Shown: in pieces, positions 1 to 9,574 of the stretch
How the letters are laid out: every line of letters starts with the position of its first letter
Position numbering within the stretch: the first letter of the stretch is position 1
Source: an uncultured Pelagibacteraceae bacterium
GTDB taxonomy: Bacteria > Pseudomonadota > Alphaproteobacteria > Pelagibacterales > Pelagibacteraceae
Length of the DNA: 64,000 nucleotides
Assembly (NCBI GenBank): GCA_902570125.1
Contig: CACFXK010000005.1
Span: 21,698-85,697 of the forward strand
Direction of reading: 5' to 3'
Position numbers and translations under genes: made by a program
Notes under the pieces: generated by a model
What the model saw: the letters and a program-made list of their open reading frames with translations, nothing else
The model's database searches: none
Told to the model about the DNA's origin: nothing

Positions 1-763
1 AAAATATTGCAGCAAGCAACCCAGTGGGTGGTATACCCATAGTCACTATTGGTAATACTTTATATAATGGATTATTTTTTAGAACATAATAAAAACAACC
101 ATAAGTAATTGGCTGCATAATAAATCCTATATAAAATGCAATTAACCAGTGATTAAATTTAGCAGTTGATAAATATGATATGGTATCACCTTCAATTACC
201 GCAGAAATTAAAATTAAATTGGGTCCAGAAAATAATGCAAGCCACGCAACTAAAGCTAAAGGATTAATTTCTTTACTCAAAGGTTTAACAATTACTTGGC
301 CAAGTGCCCATATTGCTGAACCTAAAATTGTTAGAGCGATCCCAAATATTTTTCCATCTAAATTAGGTGAGCCAGTTAAAATATAAACTCCCACAAATGC
401 AATTCCTATCCCAATCAAAGCTCTTAAAGTTGGTTTCTCTTTCAACATGAAAAAAGCAAATATTACTCCAAATGGAACTTCTGTTTGTACTAATAATACC
501 GCTGCAGATGCATCAATAAAATTTAAACCAGTATAGGTAATACTGTATTGCAATGTGTTTGCTATAAACGATGCGATAAAAATTTTTTTTAAAAAACCTT
601 TTGGTATAGGAAACCACCAAATTAAAACAGAAGCAGCAAAAATAAATCTTAATCCCATTAGAAGTATTGGAGGAAAAGATTCAAAAGCAGGTTTGGCAAT
701 TACAAAACCAAAACCTAAAAAGATAGGAACAAGTGATGCAACTAGAGTGTCTTTAAAATTCAT
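1..763 (-). CDS. EamA/DMT-family permease, partial (C-terminus runs off left edge)
   Basis: Reverse translation from CAT at 761-763 gives MNFKDTLVASLVPIFLGFGFVIAKPAFESFPPILLMGLRFIFAASVLIWWFPIPKG..., open to the window edge; absent from the ORF track because it is truncated. Confidence 0.85.
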   Translation of the reverse strand, partial: MNFKDTLVASLVPIFLGFGFVIAKPAFESFPPILLMGLRFIFAASVLIWWFPIPKGFLKKIFIASFIANTLQYSITYTGLNFIDASAAVLLVQTEVPFGVIFAFFMLKEKPTLRALIGIGIAFVGVYILTGSPNLDGKIFGIALTILGSAIWALGQVIVKPLSKEINPLALVAWLALFSGPNLILISAVIEGDTISYLSTAKFNHWLIAFYIGFIMQPITYGCFYYVLKNNPLYKVLPIVTMGIPPTGLLAAIF

Positions 764-823
764 TCAATTCATTTAATATTAATGATTATTTAAGAACTTA
801 TGATATATTCACTTTTTTAAAAT

Positions 824-1564
824 ATGAATTCAACAAAAATAGAACCAAAATACATAAGTAAATCAAATCCACGAGTTGGCCTTATTGCTCTTGCAAGTGA
901 TTTTATGATTGAGAGAGATTTTATTAATGTAATTAAGGATAGAGAAATAGATTTTTTTGTTAATAGAATAGAGTGTTATAATCCTTTAACTAAAGAAAAT
1001 CTGATTAAAATGTCTGATAAAGTAACCAGTGTAACAAAAGATATTTTACCAGATCAAGATATTGATTGCGTAGTCTACGGATGTACTTCTGGAACTATTG
1101 CAGCAGGCTATAACTCTATTAAGCAAAAGGTAAAAGCGGCAAAACCAATGGCCCAGGTTACGACGCCAAGCACAGCTGCAATAAAAGCATTAAAAAAGTT
1201 AAATATTAAAAAACTTTCGCTATTTACTCCCTACAGCAAAAAACTTAATGACGAGGTTATGGAATATTTTAAGTCAGAGGGATTTGAGATAACATCCAAT
1301 TCATACTTTGATATAGAGGCAGATTATGACATAGGCAAAGTAGACCAAAATTATTTGTATGATGTCTTGTCTAAAATAGATTTAAATGGAGCAGACGCAT
1401 TATTTGTATCTTGTACAGCTCTTCCTGTATTACCAATAATCGATAAACTTGAAAAAAAACTTAACACGATTGTTTTATCAAGCAATCAGGCATTAATTTG
1501 GGATACTCTTGTCCAAATTAATAAAAATAACCTAGTAGAAGGTTTTGGCAAATTATTCAGATAG
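824..1564 (+). CDS. Asp/Glu racemase / maleate isomerase superfamily protein (EutA-like)
   Basis: Two-cysteine signature VVYGCTSGT and FVSCTALP; adjacent to EutD/DoeA-like M24 gene. Confidence 0.75.
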   Translation: MNSTKIEPKYISKSNPRVGLIALASDFMIERDFINVIKDREIDFFVNRIECYNPLTKENLIKMSDKVTSVTKDILPDQDIDCVVYGCTSGTIAAGYNSIKQKVKAAKPMAQVTTPSTAAIKALKKLNIKKLSLFTPYSKKLNDEVMEYFKSEGFEITSNSYFDIEADYDIGKVDQNYLYDVLSKIDLNGADALFVSCTALPVLPIIDKLEKKLNTIVLSSNQALIWDTLVQINKNNLVEGFGKLFR

Positions 1565-1570
1565 AAATTT

Positions 1571-2740
1571 ATGTCATTTACTAAAGAAGAATACAAACAA
1601 AGATTAAAAAAAGTTCAATCGATGATGCAGGATAAAGGTATCGAACTATTGATTTCTCACGATACTAATAACATGAATTATTTAACTGGTTATGACGCCT
1701 GGTCTTTTTATTATGCACAGTGTGCAATTGTTCATATTAACGCTGATGAACCTTTATGTTTTGTAAGAGCTCAAGATTCAGGAGGTGCGTATATAAAAAC
1801 GTATCTCAAAGATGAAAATATAATTGTGTATGATGAAAATTATATTCATGCATGGCCAAAACATCCTTACGATTATCTAGTACAAATTATTAAAGACAGA
1901 AATTGGGATAAGCTTTCAATTGGAGTTGAGATGGATGCTCATTACTTCACTGCTTTTTGTTATGAAAAGATAAAACAAGGTTTACCTAATGCAAAAATAA
2001 AAGATTCCGAAAGATTAGTAAATTGGGCAAGATTTGCAAAATCTGATGCAGAAATCAATTATATGAAAACTGCCGCACTAATTTCAGAAAAAGGAATGAG
2101 GACTGCAATGGAGGTAATAAAACCAGGAGTAAGACAATGCGATGCAGTCGGAGAAATACAAAAAACTTTATTTTATGGGACACCCGAGTTTGGTGGAGAG
2201 TATTCTAGTATCGCTACACTTTTACCAACAGGCAAAGGAACATCTGCTTCTCATTTAACAGCAACGCAGGACAAGTTTGTTGAAGGCGAAGCGACGATTA
2301 TTGAGTTATCTGGAGTTTATAAAAGATATCATGCGCCGATGGCCAGAACAGTCTTACTTGGTAAATCGGATCAATTAAAAATAGACACGATGAACAAAAC
2401 TATCGAAGCTCTTCAAGCTGGAATTGATGCTACAAAACCTGGGAACACAGCAAATGATGTAGCTCAAGCTTTTTGGGGTATTTTAGATAAATATGGAATA
2501 GAGAAAAAGTCAAGAACTGGCTACTCAATTGGAATAGGTTACCCACCAGATTGGGGCGAGCATACTCTTAATATATATAAAGGAGAAATGACTGAACTAG
2601 TACCGAATGCGTGTTTTCACATGATAGCTGTAATGCAATTTGGTGATTGGGGAGTTGAAGCATCTGAAGCTTTAAGAGTTACAGATAAAGGGTGTGAATT
2701 ATTTTGTAATTTTTCAAAAGAGTTACATATTAAGAGCTAA
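1571..2740 (+). CDS. M24 family hydrolase, ectoine hydrolase-like (DoeA/EutD family)
   Basis: NMNYLTGYDAWSFY N-terminal and GYPPDWGEHTLNI / WGVEASEALRVT C-terminal motifs typical of DoeA/EutD. Confidence 0.75.
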   Translation: MSFTKEEYKQRLKKVQSMMQDKGIELLISHDTNNMNYLTGYDAWSFYYAQCAIVHINADEPLCFVRAQDSGGAYIKTYLKDENIIVYDENYIHAWPKHPYDYLVQIIKDRNWDKLSIGVEMDAHYFTAFCYEKIKQGLPNAKIKDSERLVNWARFAKSDAEINYMKTAALISEKGMRTAMEVIKPGVRQCDAVGEIQKTLFYGTPEFGGEYSSIATLLPTGKGTSASHLTATQDKFVEGEATIIELSGVYKRYHAPMARTVLLGKSDQLKIDTMNKTIEALQAGIDATKPGNTANDVAQAFWGILDKYGIEKKSRTGYSIGIGYPPDWGEHTLNIYKGEMTELVPNACFHMIAVMQFGDWGVEASEALRVTDKGCELFCNFSKELHIKS

Positions 2741-2785
2741 TTAAGTGTTGCAAACAACTTAACTAAATGTTTTAAAAACTAACTT

Positions 2786-3871
2786 ATGTCAAAAAAAGAA
2801 GATTTCGTAAAATTTGATAAAGTCGATAAAAGCTACGATGGAAAAGTATTAGTAGTTAAAGATTTGAATTTAGATATCGAAGAAGGTGAGTTTGTCACAA
2901 TGCTCGGACCCTCTGGTTCAGGAAAAACTACATGTTTAATGATGCTTGCTGGTTTTGAAACACCGACTAATGGAGAAATTTATTTAGATAAAAATCCAAT
3001 TTCAAATATTCCTCCACATAAAAGAGGTATTGGAATGGTTTTTCAAAATTATGCTCTGTTTCCTCATATGACAGTTTTTGAAAATTTAGCTTTTCCTTTA
3101 AGGGTAAGAAAAATTTCAAAAGAAGATATTGATAAAAAAGTTGATAAAGCTTTATCAATGGTTTCATTGTCAGAATTTGGAAATCGTATGCCAGGACAAC
3201 TATCTGGCGGTCAACAACAGAGAGTAGCAGTAGCAAGAGCATTGGTATTTGATCCATCTGTAGTTTTAATGGACGAACCTTTAGGTGCTTTAGATAAAAA
3301 TTTAAGAGAGAGTATGCAGTACGAAATTAAACATATCCATGAGAGTATTGGTGTAACAGTTGTGTATGTTACTCACGATCAAGGTGAAGCATTAACAATG
3401 TCAAACAGAATAGCAGTATTCAATGATGGTAAAGTTCAGCAACTTTCAAGTCCAGATAAGTTATATGAAGAACCTGTAAATTCTTTCGTCGCAGAGTTTA
3501 TTGGAGAGAATAATACTTTCGCTGGAGAAATTTCAGATATATCAAATGGATCCTGTAAAGTTAAACTAGACAAAGGTGAAATAATCGCAAATCCAATTTC
3601 AGTTAAATCTGTTGGTGAAAAAACTACAGTTTCAATTAGACCTGAAAGAGCATTGATTAATCCTAAAGATAAAATGGATAACAATCAAAAAGGTAAAATA
3701 GAAGAGGTTATATACCATGGTGACCACACAAGAGTGAGACTTAACTTGCTTGGAAATTCAGAATTTATCTTAAAAGTTCCAAACAGTTCTCAAAATTTAG
3801 ATATTAAACTTGGAAATGAGATTAATATTGGTTGGAATAGTCATGACGCTAGAGCTTTAGACCCAAAATAA
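2786..3871 (+). CDS. potA: Spermidine/putrescine-type ABC transporter ATPase (PotA-like)
   Basis: Walker A GPSGSGKTT, signature LSGGQQQRVAVARAL, TOBE-like C-terminus. Confidence 0.85.
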   Translation: MSKKEDFVKFDKVDKSYDGKVLVVKDLNLDIEEGEFVTMLGPSGSGKTTCLMMLAGFETPTNGEIYLDKNPISNIPPHKRGIGMVFQNYALFPHMTVFENLAFPLRVRKISKEDIDKKVDKALSMVSLSEFGNRMPGQLSGGQQQRVAVARALVFDPSVVLMDEPLGALDKNLRESMQYEIKHIHESIGVTVVYVTHDQGEALTMSNRIAVFNDGKVQQLSSPDKLYEEPVNSFVAEFIGENNTFAGEISDISNGSCKVKLDKGEIIANPISVKSVGEKTTVSIRPERALINPKDKMDNNQKGKIEEVIYHGDHTRVRLNLLGNSEFILKVPNSSQNLDIKLGNEINIGWNSHDARALDPK

Positions 3872-3904
3872 GCCAAAAAGTTCAATAATAACCTAAATCC
3901 CCTG

Positions 3905-3933
3905 TTGACTCTCTATTCCTATGTTGCTGTACT
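3905..3933 (+). promoter_or_regulatory. Candidate sigma70 promoter for the SBP gene: TTGACT-N17-TGTACT
   Basis: TTGACT 3905-3910, 17-nt spacer, TGTACT 3928-3933, upstream of GGAGG SD and ATG 3971. Confidence 0.5.
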
Positions 3934-3970
3934 TCGTTTTTTATAAAAAAAACGTTTAAACGGAGGATAA

Positions 3971-5092
3971 ATGAAAAAATTAAGTAAATTATTACTTGCC
4001 GTAACTTTTGCTATTTCAGTATCTTCATCAGCTTTTGCAGTAGTTGTTGCATCATGGGGTGGAGCTTATACAGAAAGTCAAAAGCTAGGATATGGTGATC
4101 CGACTGCAAAAGCATTGGGTATACCAATCGAATGGGTAGATTATTCTGGTGGATTATCAGAAATCAAAGCCCAAAAAGAAGCAGGAGCGATTACATGGGA
4201 TATTATAGATGTATTTGCATATGACACTATCAATGGTTGTGACGAAGGTATTTTTGTTGAATTTGATTTTGATAAAGACTTTCCACCAGCTCCAGATGGT
4301 ACACCTGCAAGTGAAGACTTCTTTACAGACATGCCTAGTAAATGTGCAGTAGGGAATATCTTATATTCTTGGAACTATGCTTACAACAGCGACCTGTTAA
4401 AAAGTACACCAAAAACTATTAAAGATTTCTTTAATACACAAAGATTTCCTGGAAAAAGAGCTATATACAAAAGTGCTCTTACAAACCTAGAAATTGCTTT
4501 AGCAGCTGACGGTGTAAAAATGGGTAAAGGTGGAGAATTCATATATGAAAGACTTGAGGACCCAGCATACGTAACAAGAGCAATGAACAAAATCAAAGCA
4601 CTATGTGAAGATCCAAAAGGCGGATGTGTATTTTGGTCAGCAGGTGCTCAACCACCAGAACTATTAATGAGTGGTGAAGTTGTAATGGCAACTGGTTGGA
4701 ATGGTAGATTTTTCAATGCAGCAGTAGGAGAAGGTGCTCCAATAGTTCAAGTTTGGGACGGACAAGGTCTTGACTACGAATATTTTGCATTAGTTAAAGG
4801 TGGACCAAACCAAGCTGACGCTATGAAAGCTTTAGCTATGATGACAAATACTGAAATGTTAGCAGGAAGTGCAAAATATATTGCATATGCTCCATGGAGA
4901 AAATCATCAATAGCAGTTATGGAAGCAGGAGAGCCTTGGTATAAAGATGGAAAAACGAACATGGTTCCACATATGCCAACAGCACCAGCTAACCTTAAAA
5001 AATACTTCTTAGTGAACGCAGAGTACTGGGCTGATAATGGTACAGAGCTTGGTGAACAATGGGAAGCTATGAAAGCTAGTATTAATAATTAA
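3971..5092 (+). CDS. potD: ABC transporter substrate-binding protein (PotD-like)
   Basis: Signal peptide; VASWGGAYTESQ, PotD family; in pot-type operon. Confidence 0.8.
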   Translation: MKKLSKLLLAVTFAISVSSSAFAVVVASWGGAYTESQKLGYGDPTAKALGIPIEWVDYSGGLSEIKAQKEAGAITWDIIDVFAYDTINGCDEGIFVEFDFDKDFPPAPDGTPASEDFFTDMPSKCAVGNILYSWNYAYNSDLLKSTPKTIKDFFNTQRFPGKRAIYKSALTNLEIALAADGVKMGKGGEFIYERLEDPAYVTRAMNKIKALCEDPKGGCVFWSAGAQPPELLMSGEVVMATGWNGRFFNAAVGEGAPIVQVWDGQGLDYEYFALVKGGPNQADAMKALAMMTNTEMLAGSAKYIAYAPWRKSSIAVMEAGEPWYKDGKTNMVPHMPTAPANLKKYFLVNAEYWADNGTELGEQWEAMKASINN

Positions 5093-5123
5093 AGTTTTAA
5101 ACACTTTAATTTTATATTATATT

Positions 5124-5153
5124 AAGGGCGGTTATTTTAACCGCCCTTTTTTT
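5124..5153 (+). terminator. Intrinsic terminator-like hairpin between SBP and permease
   Basis: AAGGGCGGTTA-TTT-TAACCGCCCTT (11-bp perfect stem) with T tract 5147-5153; next base is the permease ATG. Confidence 0.85.
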
Positions 5154-6407
5154 ATGAGCTCAGAAATACAAAAAATACTATCAACCGATGGAATTCCTTT
5201 AGAGGAAAGTCTTAAAAAAGCAGAAAAAAAAAATAAAATAAAAGCATTTCTTTTAGTTACCCCACTTCTCTTATTTCTTATTATAACTTACATAATTCCA
5301 ATTGCGGATATGTTTTCGAGAAGTATTGACGACAAGATGGTTACTAACATGTTGCCTAAAACATATAAAGCTATGGAGCAGTGGGATGGAAAAGAACTTC
5401 CACCAGAAGAAGTATTCGAGGCTTTTTATCTGGATTACAAGATTTTAGTAGAAAATAAGACTGCTGGAAAATTACAAACGCAGCTAAATTATGAAAAAAA
5501 TGGCTTTAAAAGTGTTTTGAAAAAATTAGCAAGAAAGCAAAAGAAATTTGAAGATGGAAATTATAAAGAGCAAATAATGAAAGTACATAAAAGATGGAGA
5601 AATGTTGAATATTGGAGGGCAATTAAAAGAAGAGCTCCAGCTTACACTTACTCTAAATATTTAAAGGGTGTTGATATGTATTCAAACGAGGATGGCAAAA
5701 TAGTTCAGGTAGCTGAAGATAGAAGAATTCATAGAATTTTATGGTCAAGAACTTTAGAAGTTGCATTTTTTGTAACTCTTTTTTGTTTTTTAATGGCCTA
5801 TCCAATTGCACATTTATTAGCAACGCTTCCCATGAAGTATAGCAATTTGCTAATGATTTGTGTGCTGTTGCCTTTTTGGACCTCATTACTTGTACGAACA
5901 GCCAGTTGGATGATTTTGTTACAGCAACAAGGAATTGTTAATGACTTTTTTGTTTGGATTGGTCTTGTGACCGACGATAACAGACCTGAGATGATGTATA
6001 ACAAGACAGGGACTTATGTTGCAATGACACAAATACTTTTACCGTTTATGGTATTACCTTTGTACAGTGTTATGAAAACAATTTCTCCAAGTCTTATGAG
6101 AGCAGGTAAGTCTTTAGGAGCTACTCCAGCAGTAGCTTTTTTTAAAGTTTATTTCCCGCTAACAATCCCAGGTATTGGGGCAGGTTGCTTATTAGTATTT
6201 ATTCTTGCAATTGGATATTACATTACTCCAGCTTTAGTTGGTGGAGCTTCTGGAACACTTATCAGTAACCAAATAGCTTATCACATGAAGAGTACTTTAG
6301 ATTGGAGTTTTGCATCTGCAATGGGTTTAATGCTTTTGACAGGAGTACTTGTTATCTATTGGATTTATAACAAACTTGTAGGAGTTGATAATATTAAACT
6401 AGGATAA
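5154..6407 (+). CDS. potB: ABC transporter permease (PotB-like) with large periplasmic insert
   Basis: BPD_transp_1 features, EAA-like loop LMRAGKSLGATPAVAFFKVYFPLTIPGI. Confidence 0.8.
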   Translation: MSSEIQKILSTDGIPLEESLKKAEKKNKIKAFLLVTPLLLFLIITYIIPIADMFSRSIDDKMVTNMLPKTYKAMEQWDGKELPPEEVFEAFYLDYKILVENKTAGKLQTQLNYEKNGFKSVLKKLARKQKKFEDGNYKEQIMKVHKRWRNVEYWRAIKRRAPAYTYSKYLKGVDMYSNEDGKIVQVAEDRRIHRILWSRTLEVAFFVTLFCFLMAYPIAHLLATLPMKYSNLLMICVLLPFWTSLLVRTASWMILLQQQGIVNDFFVWIGLVTDDNRPEMMYNKTGTYVAMTQILLPFMVLPLYSVMKTISPSLMRAGKSLGATPAVAFFKVYFPLTIPGIGAGCLLVFILAIGYYITPALVGGASGTLISNQIAYHMKSTLDWSFASAMGLMLLTGVLVIYWIYNKLVGVDNIKLG

Positions 6408-6409
6408 TT

Positions 6410-7264
6410 ATGGCTTTACCAAAATATACAGAACCTCATTATAGAATTTGGCATTATTTTTATCTTTTTGTTTGTGGATGTGTTTTCTTTTTTTTAATTG
6501 CACCTTTATTTGTAATTTTTCCATTATCATTTAATGCAGAGGAATTTTTAGTCTTTACAGATGGAATGAAGAGACTTGATCCAGATGCTTTTTCTACAAG
6601 ATGGTACAAAGATATGGTCTACGGAACAAAAAATCCATGGGGATTAGCTGCAAAGAATAGTTTTATCATTGCTATATTTGCAACGATAGGATCAATTATA
6701 CTTGGAACATTAGCTGCTCTTGGTTTAAGTAGTAGACATATGCCATACAAAGGTCTGATTATGGCAACTTTAATATCTCCAATGATTGTTCCTCTAATTA
6801 TTTCTGGAGTTGCAATTTTCTTTTTCATGGCAAAAGTAGGTTTAGCTGCAACACATTTAGGGATAATTTTAGCGCATATTATTTTAGGAACTCCATTTGT
6901 AGTAATAACAGTAACAGCGACGCTTTCTGGATTTGATCATAGTATTACCAGAGCAGCTTCTAGCTTAGGTAGCAATCCATTTAATACTTTTATGAAAATA
7001 ACTTTACCGTTAATACTTCCTGGCGTTATTTCTGGAGGATTGTTTGCTTTTGTTACATCATTTGATGAGGTTGTAGTCGTGTTATTCTTAGCAGGTTTAG
7101 ATAATACTACAATTCCAATTCAAATGTGGACAGGTCTTAGAGAGCAGCTTAGTCCTACAATCTTAGCTGTAGCAACTTGCTTAATAGTTTTATCAGTATT
7201 AATTTTAGTCACAGCAGAGCTTTTAAGAAGAAGATCTGAGAGATTAAGAGGAATAAATAGATAA
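6410..7264 (+). CDS. potC: ABC transporter permease (PotC-like)
   Basis: SITRAASSLGSNPFNTFMKITLPLILPGV EAA loop; 2 nt after previous CDS. Confidence 0.85.
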   Translation: MALPKYTEPHYRIWHYFYLFVCGCVFFFLIAPLFVIFPLSFNAEEFLVFTDGMKRLDPDAFSTRWYKDMVYGTKNPWGLAAKNSFIIAIFATIGSIILGTLAALGLSSRHMPYKGLIMATLISPMIVPLIISGVAIFFFMAKVGLAATHLGIILAHIILGTPFVVITVTATLSGFDHSITRAASSLGSNPFNTFMKITLPLILPGVISGGLFAFVTSFDEVVVVLFLAGLDNTTIPIQMWTGLREQLSPTILAVATCLIVLSVLILVTAELLRRRSERLRGINR

Positions 7265-7265
7265 A

Positions 7266-8390
7266 TTAGTTTACAGATTCAATCACTGTAGCAATTCCCA
7301 TACCCAAACCAATACACTGAGTTGAAAGTGCATATTTTTTATTTTCTCTCTTAAGTAATTCAGCAGCTTTGCCTGTAATTCTTGCGCCTGTTGCTCCAAG
7401 AGGATGTCCAAGGGCAAGCGCTCCACCATCTAAATTAACTTTATCTTTATCTATACCTAAATCTTTAATACACGCTAAGGATTGCGACGCGAAAGCCTCA
7501 TTCAATTCAACAATATCAATTTTATCTGCTGACAAATTAGCCCTTTCCAAAGCTTTTTTTGATGCTCCAATTGGACCTAATCCCATATAGTCAGGGTCAC
7601 AACCTTGTACTGCTGTAGATACAATTCTTCCCAAAATATTTAAATTGTTTTCTTTTGCATAACTTTCTTCACAAATTAATGTTGCAGCTGCACCATCGGT
7701 TAAAGGTGATGAAGTGGCTGCTGTAACAGTACCATTTTCATCGAATGCGAGTTTTAATCCATCCAACTTTTCCATTGTGCTGCCTGGTCTAATATTTCCA
7801 TCGGTATCACAATCTCCGATTGATACAATTTCATTTTTAAAATTACCTTTTGTTTGTGCTTCATGCGCTTTTTGATGACTTGAGATTGCAAATTCCTGCT
7901 GTTCATGTCTTGAGATATTATATTTTTTAGCAACATTTTCAGCAGTAGTTCCCATTGAAAAATAAACGTGAGGATTATCATTTTTATTTTCAGGATAAGG
8001 TATTGGATCAAAACCTGTATTAACTCTAGTCATACTTTCAACACCTCCACATATAAATACTTTCCCTGCTCCTAACGAAATTTTACCTGCAGCAATATGA
8101 ATAGCTTCCATTGAGGAACCACACCATCTATCAACTGTCATTCCAGAAGTTTTAACATCCATATTAGTTAAAAATGTTGTTAACTTTCCAATATTAAATG
8201 ACTGCTCTCCAGTTTGAAATGCACAACCAACAACAATATCCTCAATATCCTCTTTTTTAACATTGGATTTAGCAACTAAATTTTTAATCACTTCCGCTAG
8301 TAAATTTACCGGCTTTGTATCTACGAGCGCACCTTTTCTCGCCATTGTGAAAGGTGATCTTGAGAAGCCAGCAATTACAGGTTTAAGCAT
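7266..8390 (-). CDS. Acetyl-CoA acyltransferase (thiolase)
   Basis: VDRWCGSSMEAIHIAAG active-site region, GGALALGHPLGATGARI, QCIGLGMG C-terminus. Confidence 0.9.
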   Translation of the reverse strand: MLKPVIAGFSRSPFTMARKGALVDTKPVNLLAEVIKNLVAKSNVKKEDIEDIVVGCAFQTGEQSFNIGKLTTFLTNMDVKTSGMTVDRWCGSSMEAIHIAAGKISLGAGKVFICGGVESMTRVNTGFDPIPYPENKNDNPHVYFSMGTTAENVAKKYNISRHEQQEFAISSHQKAHEAQTKGNFKNEIVSIGDCDTDGNIRPGSTMEKLDGLKLAFDENGTVTAATSSPLTDGAAATLICEESYAKENNLNILGRIVSTAVQGCDPDYMGLGPIGASKKALERANLSADKIDIVELNEAFASQSLACIKDLGIDKDKVNLDGGALALGHPLGATGARITGKAAELLKRENKKYALSTQCIGLGMGIATVIESVN

Positions 8391-8406
8391 ATTAATAAAT
8401 ATAAGG

Positions 8407-9573
8407 TTAATCTGGAAATGGTAAAGAAGTTATAATGCCTTTTCTATTTTTTCCATTGAAAGTATTCACAAAAACCTCATTACCAATTTCCCAATAATCT
8501 TTTAAAATCATAGATAGGCCAATATTCTTTCTAAATCCTGGAGAATATATTCCTGATGCAATTTGCCCAATTTTTGCATTATCTTTTGAGTATACTGGTA
8601 AAGGTACACCGGTTGGCTTACACGGATCTCCATCAAACAAAATTCCTCTCATTCTTTGTACAATTCCATCAGATTGGATCTTTCTTAAAGCCTCTTTACC
8701 TATAAAATCATGATCATCCTCTTGTTTGCAGTATTTTTCAAGATTACACTCAAGAGGATTATTTTCTCTTGTAAAGTCATTTCCATAAGACATTAACCCA
8801 GCCTCAATTCTATCAATTAAATTTGGGCATCCTGGTGAAATTTTAAATTTTTGTCCGCTTTCCCATATAGTATCCCAAAGTTTTTCTCCGAGTTCTATCT
8901 CATTAAAATGTGTTTCAAATCCTTTAAAATATATTTCAAAACCATCTTGTTTACTGTAACCAGATCTTGCAATAATTTGTTTGGTTCCTAAAAAATCAAA
9001 CACTTTAAAATTAAAAAATTTCAACTTTTTTATATCCTCACCAAAAATTGAAATTAGTAGATCCTCAGATTTCGGACCTTGAATAGCTAATGGATATACA
9101 TCTGGTTCGATAATTTCTACGTTTAATTTTGATCCTAAAGCAATTCCTTTTGCCCAAAGTAAAATATCAGAATCTGCAATAGAAATCCAAAACATATCAT
9201 CGTCTAGTTTTAATAAAACTGGATCATTAATCATCCCAGCTGTGTCGTCAATTATTGGAATATAAAAACATTTACCGGTCTCCATTTTTTTTATGGATCG
9301 GGGTGTCATTTTTTGAACCAATTTTTCAGCATCAGGCCCTGTAATTTGTACTTGTCTCTGGCAAGACACATCCCACACTTGAACCTGCTCTCTTAAATGC
9401 CAGTAGTCTTCTTCTACAGTATTTTTAAAACCTTTTGGTAGTAGCATGTGATTAACAACAGTAAAATCAGATACTCCACATTCCTCTACTTTATTTGTAA
9501 ATGGAGTTCGTCTTATACGCCTAGACATATTTAATTTTATATTTTTTTGTGTAATTAAATTTTCTTTACTCAT
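8407..9573 (-). CDS. dmdA: DMSP demethylase-like GcvT-family protein
   Basis: [18 protein letters not shown]...[10 protein letters not shown]-like start, [61 protein letters not shown]-type motifs as in SAR11 DmdA (recalled); start may be the internal Met of [11 protein letters not shown]. Confidence 0.7.
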   Translation of the reverse strand: [388 protein letters not shown]

Positions 9574-9574
9574 T

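Noticed and set aside
180-776. ORFs 180-386 and 555-776 on + strand
   Set aside because: Antisense to the truncated EamA permease gene (minus strand), low-complexity translation
2967-3257. 96-aa minus-strand ORF inside potA-like gene
   Set aside because: Antisense shadow of a strongly conserved ATPase; Leu/Gln-rich artefact translation
3935-3954. CGTTTTTTATAAAAAAAACG inverted repeat upstream of the pot SBP
   Set aside because: A/T-only arms between a candidate promoter and SD; could be a 5' UTR structure, but too low-complexity to call a terminator
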